From assembly GCF_900700375.1 (NCBI RefSeq), contig NC_041711.1, forward strand, positions 18,717,279-18,781,278: 64,000 nt of DNA, given 5' to 3'. Both the position numbers and the translations under genes were made by a program. The notes beneath the pieces were generated by a model. It was not told where the DNA came from. It saw nothing but the letters and a program-made list of their open reading frames with translations, and did not search any database. This document shows, in pieces, positions 24,905 through 35,800 of the stretch. The first letter of the stretch is position 1. The number at the start of each line of letters is the position of its first letter. The stretch is from Denticeps clupeoides (taxonomy: Eukaryota > Chordata > Actinopteri > Clupeiformes > Denticipitidae).

Positions 24905-26700
24905 CCTATTGCCCATTGCTGACCACCATGGAAATTGTCTGGATGCAGGTCCTGGTGAATTGGCCAGTAATAAAACATCCGTCTGTCCTCCAGAGAGCAG
25001 CGTTTTGGTGATGAGGTGCGAGACCCCCGGCTCTTCCTCCTTCATCGCTCTCAACCTCAATACTTGCCTCACCTCGGGGCTCTTACAGTCTCCGAACCCG
25101 GGCACACTGAATTTACGTGTGACCGTGACCGCACAGACTGGCACAGGAGATGCCATTTTCCCCCTGGCACTTGGCAGAGGGAAGGAAAGGCGCACAAAAG
25201 GAGAAAGGAGGGAAAGTAGGACACGTACATCTTTTTGCACCTCTAGCTACATTGCAAGACTGTAAAGCGCTCATTGCTTCCATTGTTCATGTTGCGTAAA
25301 CATTTATATCACAGATAAATAGTTCCTGCTGTATGACTCCTGGAGAGACGCCTGCCAAAATATATGCACTTATAACTGCTCTTAATTAGGTTCAGGTGTT
25401 TCTTAACGGGATAATAATTAGTGTGGCAGGTTTTCAGTGGTGCTGGTTGGAATGAGAACAGGCGTGGACCTTCAGAAAGCTGCTCTGCTGCATTCTGTAG
25501 AAATGTCCTGTTATATTTGAAGGTAGGAATGGAATTTTTTTTGTCTTGTATTATTTCATAGCAATTTTTACCAAAGTTTACATCTGTTATCGATCAACCT
25601 ACTCTATGTTTCATGCGTTTCAATGAAAGTTCGGGTTTTCTCTGGTTTTCAGGGTGAAAATAATTAGACCCTTTATTCTGGTCTTTACAGGATGCCAACA
25701 GTCATGGAGTGAACTGATCTGCAAATATCTAGAATACAGTGTGAATTGACTGAGATATGTGCTAATCAAAGAACAACCAGAAATCCAGAACACACACCGC
25801 AGAAACGCGTGTGTGAGTGAGAGAGAGAGAGAGAGAGCTTGAAAGTGAGTGCTCTAGTGAATCAGGGTTCTTTAGGCGAGGCTTTTTCTCTAGTCACTTA
25901 TCATTTTTAGCCTTCCTGTCACCATGAGAGAGATTGAACATCCCTCTAAACTTCACTTATCCTCACTTTTTTCACCTTTTTTGCCCACAGTTCAGCCAGT
26001 TCTTTTAAGAATTTCTTCATATGTCACACTGCATTAATGTTCTTCTCCTCTTTTCTATGTCTTTCCATATTTCAGGGTTTGGTGGACACTGTTTTCATCC
26101 TATTGGAACATTTTACATTAAAACATTTCATATTAAAATGATTCAACATTACACTTCATTAAAAAAAGAATGAACATATATTAGCATTTCCATTTTCATA
26201 CAGAGGTCAATAGTAGCACTTAATTACAATTTTCATGTCAGACATTAAAAGTGTTTTTTTCTCCTCAGTTTAAAAAAAATTGTTCAGTTTCATCATGCTA
26301 AAGTCATCTGATGAGAAGAGTCCAACAATCACATTTGCTAATACATTTGCATTAATATTAGTACCCAGAAAATTAAACATATAACACAACATTCTGGTTG
26401 CTTGTTATGACAGGATAGCAGTGATGGTTTATGCTGTGGAAAACCAGCAAGGACCTGATCTGAAATGACGGCACAGCATTAACCAGAAGAGGAAGGCCAA
26501 ACATGGACTTCCTGAGAGACCAGGTGCAGGGAGTGGATCAGTTCCCATGAAGGAGAGGGACACTTATGCTTGTCTGTACATGAAATCTAAAGTACACTAG
26601 CATATTTTAGGGACACCGAAACCAAACACCGAAACCAAACAGATTTGTACTTTCTAAAAGCATCACTGATCAGCCAAAACACTATGAGACATTCACATAG

Positions 26701-26950
26701 GGGCAGTGGTGGCCTAGCGGTTAAGGAAGAGACCCCATAATCAGAAGGTTGCCGGTTCGAACCCTGATCCGCCAAGGTACCACTGAGGTGCCACTGAGCA
26801 AAGCACCGTCCCCACACACTGCTCCCCGGGCGCCTGTCATGGCTGCCCACTGCTCACTCAGGGTGATGGGTTAAATGCAGAGGACAAATTTCACTGTGTG
26901 CACCGTGTGCTGTGCTGCTGTGTATCACATGTGACAATCACTTCACATTC
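26701..26950 (+). mobile_element. SINE family A, near full length
   Basis: It begins GGGCAGTGGTGGCCTAGCGG (A-box side), has the B-box GGTTCGAACCC, a long body with CACCGTCCCCACACACTGCT and GTCATGGCTGCCCACTGCTC, and ends ACAATCACTTCAC. It carries an internal 11-bp duplication (CACTGAGGTGCCACTGAG) shared with the copy at 45560 and absent from the others, which marks a subfamily. Confidence 0.93.
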
Positions 26951-27720
26951 TTCATACTGAATTCAGAGGCAATTGCCCCATGCTTTACAACTGAAAAGCT
27001 ATAATGCTGAGGTCCCTCCCTTTAATAATCTTTTATATACGGTTGGAGGTTAATGATTGACTGATCTTTGATCATTACTGCACACCAATGTTCAGACTTA
27101 AATTTAAGCAGTGGTAGACGAAAGAAATGTATTCAGTTCAGGAATAAATGCAATAACAATAAAGACCGATAGAGCACATATGCAGGGTTACGGAAATTGA
27201 CTCATTGGACCAGATTTGAGAAAGCTTTTATTGTTGAACGGAGACAAGTCAGCACAGAGGTACAAGACTGTCTGAAGAGGAACAGGCAATCTTCCTTTTA
27301 TGCAGTAGGTATTAGAAGGCAGTATTAGTACAGAGAAAGTGGAATTTCCATTATGTGCCAGCATTTCTTCAAGGTGTTGGAGTTTGTAATCAGGCTCAGT
27401 TGTATCTACGAGCGATATTTAGTGCTGCCCGTCTGCAAGGAAATCTTCCGGCAGAAACAAATATGATTCATGTGACACTCGTATATGAAAAAATATTAAA
27501 TAGCCGGTTATATGCTGGTTAAAGAAATATAGCTGAATAAAGGACAACCGTAAATTGAAATGAATAAAGGATAACAGCAAAATTAACAACTGGTTAAATG
27601 GATATAAATTCATAAAGGATAAAATATAATGAAATTCTCTATTAGAAGTTTGCTTAGTCTGTCTTTTTTGACACAAATACATTTGATTGCTCAAGTAGGA
27701 AGTAATTTGAAAAGAAAACC
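26951..27720. other. upstream of the first finTRIM, no gene
   Basis: AT-rich. The segment 27091-27132 is nearly repeated at 28481-28523 inside the first finTRIM intron. The block 27215-27450 could be part of an old element but no family was recognised. Confidence 0.4.
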
Positions 27721-27736
27721 ACTCCTACCAGTGACA

Positions 27737-27746
27737 GAAATGAAAC
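27737..27746 (+). promoter_or_regulatory. ISRE/IRF-like motif before finTRIM 1
   Basis: GAAATGAAAC contains the IRF core AANNGAAA. It starts 62 nt before the ATG at 27799. A related GAAACGAAAC sits 61 nt before the ATG of finTRIM 2. The spacing between the GAAA units is one base rather than the two of the classical ISRE, so binding is inferred. Confidence 0.45.
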
Positions 27747-27798
27747 CTATCGGTGTTTGAGGCTCAGTCTGCATGGTCTTTCTTGAGAGGCAGGCAAA

Positions 27799-30443
27799 AT
27801 GACTGAAGCTGAAGTGAAAAGGGACGACTCGTTCTGCTGTTCTATCTGCCTGGATATTCTGAAAGATCCAGTAACCATTCCCTGTGGACATAGCTACTGT
27901 AAAGATTGTATTAGTGGATATTGGGATCAGGAAAATGGGACGGGTGAGTACAGGTGCCCCCAGTGCATAGTGATCTTCTCCTCAAGGCCTGTTCTGAACA
28001 AGAACACCGCGTTAGCGGAGATGATGAAGAAGGTAATGAAGACTGCAGTCGATGTGCATCGTCACGGTGGAGTGGAAGAAGTTTTGTGTGATGTCTGCAC
28101 TGGAATGAAGCACAAAGCTGTGAAATCGTGTCTGGTGTGTCTGGCATCTCTGTGTGAAACTCACATTCAGCCGCATTATGAATCACCACCCTATAAAAAA
28201 CATAAATTGGTGAAAGCCTCCACAAACCTACAGGAGAAGATCTGCCCTCAGCATGACAAGCTTGTGGAGGTCTTCTGCCGCACTGATCAGAAGTGCATCT
28301 GCATATTGTGCACTATGGACGAACATAAAAGTCATGAGACCGTCTCAATTGTATCGGAAATACCTGAGAAACAGGTAAGCACATCTCACATAAATATAAA
28401 TCTTTCTATGGATTTAAATTATATAATAACAACATCTTAAGCAAATTTGTCTATTTATTGAAACACTACCATTCACTATGTTCAGACTTAGGTTTACACA
28501 GTGGTGGACGAAAGAAATTTATTTTAAAGGTAGATTTAAAGGCTTAATTAATCGTGTTACATGACAAAACAAATGTTTTCGGGATGTTTTTAAATGACAG
28601 AAGCAGTTGGCAGATATGCAGATGAAATTGAAGAAGAGGATCCAGGAGAGGGGCAAAAAGAAGCAAAAGATGGAAAAGGCTTTGAAGGACCACAGAGTGA
28701 GTTTTTCACAAAAAACAGATAACTTTTGTACCAAGATGGTGCGCTTGATGTTCTGTTCGTTTAGCACATTGGTTTCCAAATGGCACTGCTTACTGCATGC
28801 ATCCTGTTCAGCTGTATCCACACCTGGTGCCATTTCAAAAACGTGTCTGTGTCTCCCAAAAGTTTTCTGCACAAGTGGCAGTGGCGGATACAGACAGAAT
28901 TTGTCAAGAGATTATGCAGTCCACTGAAAAAAGGTGCTCTGAGATCAAAAACAGGATTAGAGACCAGGAGAGGGCTTCGGTGAGTGAATCTGAAAAGGTT
29001 CTTGGCCAATTTCAAGAGGAGATTAAGGTGCTGAAGAGAAGAGACGCTGAGCTGGAGTGTCTTTCCCACATTGAGGATCACATCACTTTCCTTCAGGTAC
29101 TGAAAGATAACTATTTTATCCTATTTTCACATGTACCTTAGCTTAAAGGCAGTGAAATGTGCAGCATCATCACATGATAGCTGATTCTGGAAGATTTGTA
29201 TAAGGACCCAAGTGTCAAGAATTACACTGTCAGCACTTAAAGATGAATGTCTGATTCTTTTGTTTACTCTTGAAGCACAAAATCTGATGCTGTGAAATTA
29301 AGGCTGCTATTTGTTTTCTATTTGTCCAGAACATTCCACCTCTCCTCAGCCTACCTAGTTCTAAGGAGTTAGACAGCATTACCATCAGTCCATGCTTGTC
29401 ATTTGAAACCCTTAATAAACCATTTGATGAACTGAAAGACAACATGGAAGACTTCTTAACCAATTACACAGAGGAAATTTTTGAAGAAGGTAAAATAATA
29501 TAAGCCACATTTCAACAAACAGGAAGAAAAAAAAATCAGAAAATGAACTTGTAGGAAAACCTGCCACAAGGTCCCCACTGGATGTGTATATTGTGGTAAA
29601 ATATGTCAATTTATTGCATGGCAAAGCATACCTTTAATAATAATCACTTAGATAAATAGATGAATGTCTTTTTCTTCACAGTGAGGGAAATTCAGATTGT
29701 GTTGCCCCCAGAGCCACAAACCAGAGATGAGTTTTTAAATTGTAAGTTAAACATTTTTAAACAAGTTGATATTGATAAATATATTGTTGTCATTTAAGGT
29801 GCTATAAACTACAGATCATACTGAAGTTTTCTTCATTTCAGTATGTTCCCCTTTATTCATTTTCTTATTCTCTACAGACCTGGTTGGGCTGGAGTTGGAT
29901 GCAAACACTGTGTACGGACACATTGCTCTGTCTGAAGAAAACACAAAGGCCACTTTCACCCACTCAAATGTGTCATATCCTCCTCATCCAGAGAGGTTTG
30001 ATAACTGCCATCAGGTGCTGTGTTGTCAGGGCCTAACCAGACGAAGCTACTGGGAAGTTCAGTGTGATTATTTGCATTTGGGAAGGGCAGAGACTGTCGT
30101 TGGAATAGCTGTCTCATATAAAGGGATTAACAGGAAAACATATGAGAACTCCAGTCTATTTGGAAGTAATTATCAGTCATGGAAGCTGATTTGGAATTAT
30201 AATTGCAACTCACAAAATGCAAAAATTTCATATAGTCACAACAATAAAACTGTTCAGGTTGCTGAGGCCTGTGACTCCTCCAAAGTAGGTGTGTATCTGG
30301 ATCACAAGGCAGGAACCTTGTCTTTCTACAAAGTGTCTGATCAGATGACTCTTCTGTACAGAGTGCAGACTACGTTCTCTGAACCCCTCTATCCAGGCTT
30401 CTACCTTGAACAAGGATCCTCTGTTAAGATTTGTTCAGACTGA
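27799..30443 (+). CDS. finTRIM-type E3 ubiquitin ligase 1 (RING, B-box, coiled coil, B30.2)
   Basis: TRIM proteins of this fish-specific group are cytoplasmic RING ubiquitin ligases thought to act in antiviral defence. Six exons with agreeing phases: 27799-28374, 28601-28696, 28863-29096, 29330-29489, 29682-29741, 29878-30443, giving 563 aa. The RING finger spans residues 14-56 (C14, C17, C29, H31, C34, C37, C53, C56). A B-box 1-like zinc site starts with LCDVC and a B-box 2 starts with CPQHDKLVEVFC. The 96- and 234-bp exons 2 and 3 encode the coiled coil, as is usual for TRIMs. The last exon encodes PRY-SPRY (B30.2) from residue 376, with LDANTVYGHIALSE, HPERFD and YWEV. The reading frame is intact. 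The closest relative in the window is finTRIM 2, which suggests a tandem duplication. Exact ftr orthology cannot be assigned. Confidence 0.93.
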
Positions 30444-30758
30444 TTCTGTCATTAGACATGATTCATCACACAGAATCATAATTCAAATCAAAGAGTGAAT
30501 ACACCAATGTTAATTGATTTTAATTTTATTGATTCACCTATTTACAGCACCCTCCTTATGATTTCTGGTAAAGACACATTTTTGTGCATATTTGCCTCTC
30601 TACTATCCACAATGAAATTATAAACAATGTTTGAGACTATTTGCTTAATGGGTGTTTGTAGTTACTCAGGTGGGTTTCATGGACATTAGATTTGCTTTTT
30701 AGCTTCAAAATGACCTTCTGGACTTTTATAGTTGCCATTTTCCAGTTTGAGGACAAGC
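30444..30758. other. 3' flank of finTRIM 1
   Basis: The TGA is at 30441-30443. No canonical AATAAA was seen before the Tc1 element begins, so the 3' end of the transcript is not fixed. Confidence 0.35.
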
Positions 30759-32204
30759 ACTGCATCCAGAAAGTATTCAGAGTGCATCACTTTTTCCACA
30801 ATCTTTTTAAAATAATGTACATAAGTATTCCCAGCCTTTGTCATGAAGCTCAAAATTGAGTTCAGTTGCATCCTGCTTCCCCTGATCATCCTGTGGAAAA
30901 ATGATTGGAGCTGATTTGGAAAGGCACCCACCATCTATATACGGTCCCACAGTTGACAGTTCATGTCAGAGCACAAACCAAGCATGAATTGTCTGTAGAC
31001 CTCCGAGACAGGATTGTCAGGAGACACAAATCTGGGGAAGGTCAGAGAAAATTTTCTGATGATTTGAAGGTCCCAATGAGCAAAGTGACCTCCATCATCC
31101 ATAAGTGGAAGAAGTTCAAAAGTCCACCTGGACTCTTCTTAGACCTGGCCAGCCAACAAAACTGAGCAGTCAGGGAAGAAGGGCTTTAGACAAGAGGCAA
31201 TGGTCACACTCCAAAGGTTCTCTCTGGACAGATGGGAACCTACTTAAACCTTCTCTGCAGCAAATTCTTTGACCTGATAACTCTGTAGTGTGAATACCAG
31301 GTGTCACGTTTGTAGGAAACCAGGCACCCCTTGTCACCAGGCGAATACCATCCCTACAGTGAAGCATGGTGGTGGCAGCATCATGCTGTGGGAATATTTG
31401 TGGGGTGGTAGCAGCCTAGGGGTAACACACTCACCTATGAACCAGAAGAACAGAACAAGTCCCGCTTACTATCATTGTGTCCCTGAGCAAGACACTTAAC
31501 CCTGAGTTGCTCCAGGGGGACTGTTCCTGTAACTTCTGATTGCTCTGGATAAGGGCGTCTGATAAATGCTGTAAATGTAAATATTTTTTAGCTGCAGGAT
31601 CTGGGAGACTAGTCAGGATAGAGTGAAAGATGATTGCAGCAATGTACAGAGACATCCTGGATAAAGACCTGCTCCAGAGTTCTCTTGAACTGAGACTGTG
31701 GTGATAATTGATATTTGAGGACAATGACCCAAAGAAGACAGCCAAGATATCAAAGGAGTGGCTTCAGAACAACTGTGAATGTCCCTGAGTGGCCCAGTCA
31801 GAGCACAGACATGAATCCAATTAAACATCTCTGGAGAGATCTTAAAATGGCTGTACACTGACATGTCCCATCAAATCTGATGGTGCTTAAGAGATGCTTC
31901 AAAGAGGAATGGGCCAAACTGGCCAAGGATAGGTGAGCAAAGCTTGTGGTATCATATTCAAAAAGGGTTAGGGTAAGGGTTAAGACTTAAATCTATAATT
32001 TCTGCCAAAGGTGCATCAACAAAGTGTTTAGCAAATGCTGTGAATACATATGTACATGTTATTTCTCAGTTAAACATTTTTCACATTGTCATTATGGGGT
32101 GTTGTGTTTAGAATTCTGAGGGGGAAATGCTTTTGGAACGAGGCTCTAACATAACAAAATGTGGAAAAAGTGATGTGCTGTGAATACTTTCCAAATGAAC
32201 TGTA
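30759..32204 (+). mobile_element. Tc1/mariner DNA transposon, degraded, with a SINE inside
   Basis: The terminal repeats are about 45 bp: left has AAAGTATTCAGAGTGCATCA, and right is its inverse, ending at TA 32203-32204 (GTGCTGTGAATACTTTCC). The + strand carries transposase remnants: the N-terminal helix-turn-helix part around 30990-31120 (LRDRIVRRHKSGEGQ, VPMSKVTSIIHKWKK) and later the DDE-domain region around 31790-31850 with several stops. A SINE B copy sits at 31401-31582 in the middle of the transposase. The element is dead. Subfamily not named. Confidence 0.88.
31401..31582 (+). mobile_element. SINE family B nested in Tc1
   Basis: The head GGGGTGGTAGCAGCC, body TGTGTCCCTGAGCAAGACAC and tail GGGCGTCTGATAAATGCTGT match the other B copies. 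It breaks the Tc1 transposase, so it is younger than the Tc1 insertion. Confidence 0.93.
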
Positions 32205-32712
32205 TCAGGCTAGAGGTAGGGAACTAAAACATTCAGTGGTCTTTAAAAGATTAGCAGCCTAACTGAAGCATGCCATGCCTGTTCAGTGAGTGGTTCAGCA
32301 AATGGCTACAATCAAGGATAAATGTAGCTTGGCTATGTTTATATACGTCTGCATGTTTATTTCTGTCCTATAATTCTTGAATGTTGAATGTTGATATAAA
32401 ATGATTACAATGTGTCAGTTGGGTTTAATGCATATTCTACTGTAATGTGATGTGTGATGTGTCATTGTGCTTATTATGCACAATGAGTATTTTACAATAA
32501 TTCTAAAACTATTTGGTGCAAATTGTTGCTGTGGTTATAATTATCAATAAACAATCCAATGACACAATTAATCATTTTGACGAATTGTATGAATATAAAT
32601 ACATTATTTACTGAATGGCCATATTTGTATTAATTAGACATTTAGGCTGCATGTCACCAGACTTATCCCCCAACCTTCCCCACAGTAGAACATCTGGGCT
32701 CAGTCACTCTGC

Positions 32713-32725
32713 CGCCCTCTGCTTG
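32713..32725 (-). promoter_or_regulatory. CTCF-like motif before finTRIM 2
   Basis: CGCCCTCTGCTTG fits the inverse CTCF core (YGCCMYCTNSTGG) at 12 of 13 positions. Occupancy unknown. Confidence 0.25.
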
Positions 32726-32775
32726 CAGCTGATATACAAGATCGAGTAGTTTAACCCGGAAGCCACACCCACCTA

Positions 32776-32791
32776 GAAGCGAAACGAAACT
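32776..32791 (+). promoter_or_regulatory. ISRE/IRF-like motif before finTRIM 2
   Basis: GAAGCGAAACGAAACT holds two overlapping IRF cores of the form AANNGAAA. It lies about 61 nt before the ATG at 32842, the same distance as in finTRIM 1. Confidence 0.5.
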
Positions 32792-32841
32792 TGACCCTGC
32801 AGAGTGTCCGTCTGCATGAACACGTTCCAGAATCGGAAGAG

Positions 32842-35800
32842 ATGGCTGCAGTTCATGTCACAGATGAAGATGCGTTCTGCTGTTCTGTCTGCCTGCATAC
32901 ACTGAAAGATCCTGTAACGATCCCCTGTGGACACAGCTACTGTAAAGGGTGTATTAGTGGCTACTGGGATCACAAAGACGGGAAGGGTGAGTACAGCTGT
33001 CCCCAGTGCAGAGAGACATTCTCCTCGAAGCCAGTTCTCAACAAGAACACTGTGCTGGCCGAGTTGGTGGTGAAAATGAAGGGTAACGGAGCTGAAAAGC
33101 AGAGCCACCCTGTAGCGGAAGAAGTTCCATGCGACATCTGCACTGGAGAAAAAAAAACTTGTGCTGTAAAAACCTGCCTGGTGTGTCTGGTGTCTTTGTG
33201 CCAAACTCACATCCAGCCCCACTATGAATTTGCTGCATATAAGAGGCATAAGCTGGTGAAGGCCTTGACAAACCTGCAAGAAAAGATCTGCCCTCTGCAT
33301 GACAAACTTCTGGAGGTGTTCTGCCTTACCGATCAGAGCTATATCTGCATGTTGTGTACAGTGGATGAGCACAAAGGTCACGAGACCACCTCAGTTATAT
33401 CAGAAATGAGACAGAAACAGGTAAGTCACTTTAATAAATTAATTTTTACAAATTAGATTATTCCTTCTAGGAATTTAGACAAAAGCTGTAACCCCATTAG
33501 GATATACCTTCTCAGCCACTGTAGAGAGTGAAAATTTATGTTGTTTTATTCTATGAAAGATTATTTTGGACTTAAATTTAATAAATTTGCTATTATTATT
33601 TCTGGCTCTTTTGTATTGGAAGTGTATTTCATATGGCAGCACAAGTAAGGAAGAAGTCATAAGAACGCTGATAAAACACATCCAAATTAATTATTATGTC
33701 GATTAGATCCTATTAAAATATGTAACAGGGATGTTTGTTTAAATCACAGAAACAGTTGGGAGAACAACAGAGAGAACTCAAGAAACACATCGAGCTCAAG
33801 GAGAAGGAGCTGCAAGAGCTAGAGAATGCAGTGGAGGATTACAGAGTAAGTGCTGACATTCATCCCAGAATGATTGTGAGGAAGGTCTGATGATGGTCAA
33901 AAGGATCCAAGAATGAGCATTAGTCACAGTGTTGAATTGAACATCTGCAATAGACCAGGAATAAAGAAGAAAAAAATGCAATTTACTCTGCGTTTATCAA
34001 ATGCTGTGAACTGCCTGTCATTTGGTACTCTATGTGAAAAAATATGCATCCAAACGGCACATCACAAGAGTGTTGTTACCAACTCCTTAACTCCCTGTCT
34101 GCATCATCATTTGCGTCCATGTCACAGCTGCATTATTTATTTAGAAATTAATTGTAAAAATAAAGACATTCATATAAATTACATAAGACCATAATAACAT
34201 GGCAAATGCCCAGCTCTTGTTAGTACAAAGTTGTCTCCTGGACAAAGTTGTCTCCTGGACATAAATGCTGGTCATGTGACATTTACATTTACATTTACAG
34301 CATTTATCAGACGCCCTTATCCAGAGCGACTTAACAGGGACAGTCTCCCTGGAGCAACTTAAGGTTAAGTGTCTTGCTCAGGGACACAATGGTAGTAAGT
34401 GGGATTTGAACCCGGGTCTTCTGGTTCACAGGCGAGTGTCTTACCCACTAGGCTACTACCACCCTATAACTATAACAAAATATATCATGAAATGTTAATG
34501 ACAAGACTAAATACCCCATCCCCATTTCGAGGCTGTGGTGGCCTAGCGGTTTAGGAAGTGGCCCCGTAATCAGAAGTTTGCCGGTTCGAATCCCGATCCG
34601 CCAAGATGCCACTGAGTAAAGCACTGTCCCCATACACTGCTCCCCAGGCACCTGTCATGGCTGCCCACTGCTCACCAAGGGTGATGGTTAAGAGCAGAGA
34701 ACACATTTTGTTGTGTCACCATGTGCTGTTCTGCAGTGTCTCAAAATGACAATCACTTCAGTTTCACTAAATGTGTACAAAAAGGTCTCTTATTTCATTG
34801 GCAAAAATAAGATGAGATGTTATTTCCTCTTGTTTAATCATGTTATTATTATGAAGTATTTATGTTTCCTGTACCTGCCCTTCACTCAATCAATCTCCAT
34901 TCATGGCATTAGTTAGATTTCAAAACACTTAAAACCTTATTTAATTGTAAATGGGTTTGAGGCTAAGAACATTTAGCTTTTGTCTATTACTTGTACTATA
35001 TTGACTGGGTTGTACTATATTGAATTGCATTATTAAAAAGCAGAAGTGATTGACATTGTGATACACTGCAGCACATCACATGATGACACAATGAAATGTG
35101 TCCTCTGCTTTTAACCATCACCCTTTGTGAGCAGTGGGCAGCCATGACTGGCACCCGGGGAGCAGTGTGTGGGGACGATGCTTTGCTCAGTGGCACCTTG
35201 GCGGTTTGGGATTCAAACAGGCAAGCTTCCGATTACGGGTCTGTTTCTGTATCCACTAAGACAAATACAATTCTCATTGACTAAACTAGACTTAAATAGT
35301 CATGATAATTCTGACTAAAATGAGACTAAAATATTCAGACCTTTGGTAAACCTTTAGTAAAATGTTCAGACTTTTATTGAAACTTGATTAGACTAAAATG
35401 AGTATGAACTTGACTAAGACTAATAAACACTAAAATGACTTCTTGACACAAAGACTAGACTAAAACTAAAACTAAGACAGGCCACCACAAACAACTATAG
35501 TACAAACATGTTGTTGATGTGGCCTTGTAAACTGACTCTTCATTGGCAACCCAGCTCAGGGTCAGTGAAATGATTCACGTAAACACTGTACCATCAGTGC
35601 TGCCTGAATTAAACCTCTTCTCCCAACTGTCTCTTCCCACAGTCCTCTGCAGAAGCAGCAGTGTTGGAAACCGACAGAATTTTTGCAGAGGTGATTCAGT
35701 CAATAGAAAAAAAGTGCACTGAGGTTAAAGAGGTGATCAGAAGTCATCAGAAAGCTGCAGTGGGAGAATCAGCAAAAATCCTTGACCAGCTTAAGCATGA

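Larger units (their letters stand above)
21949..26700. other. gene-free interval with dense TG/CA arrays
   Basis: Microsatellites at 22628-22680, 22870-22911, 23208-23234, 24260-24299 and 24870-24901. Complex repeat-free blocks at about 23270-23430, 24000-24200, 24590-24660 (holding an octamer ATTTGCAT at 24606-24613) and 24910-25190 look like possible conserved non-coding elements. No exon was recognised. Confidence 0.4.

Noticed and set aside
26701-26780. tRNA-like heads with B-box GGTTCGAA
   Set aside because: They are the 5' parts of SINE family A, as the long shared body and tail show, not tRNA genes.
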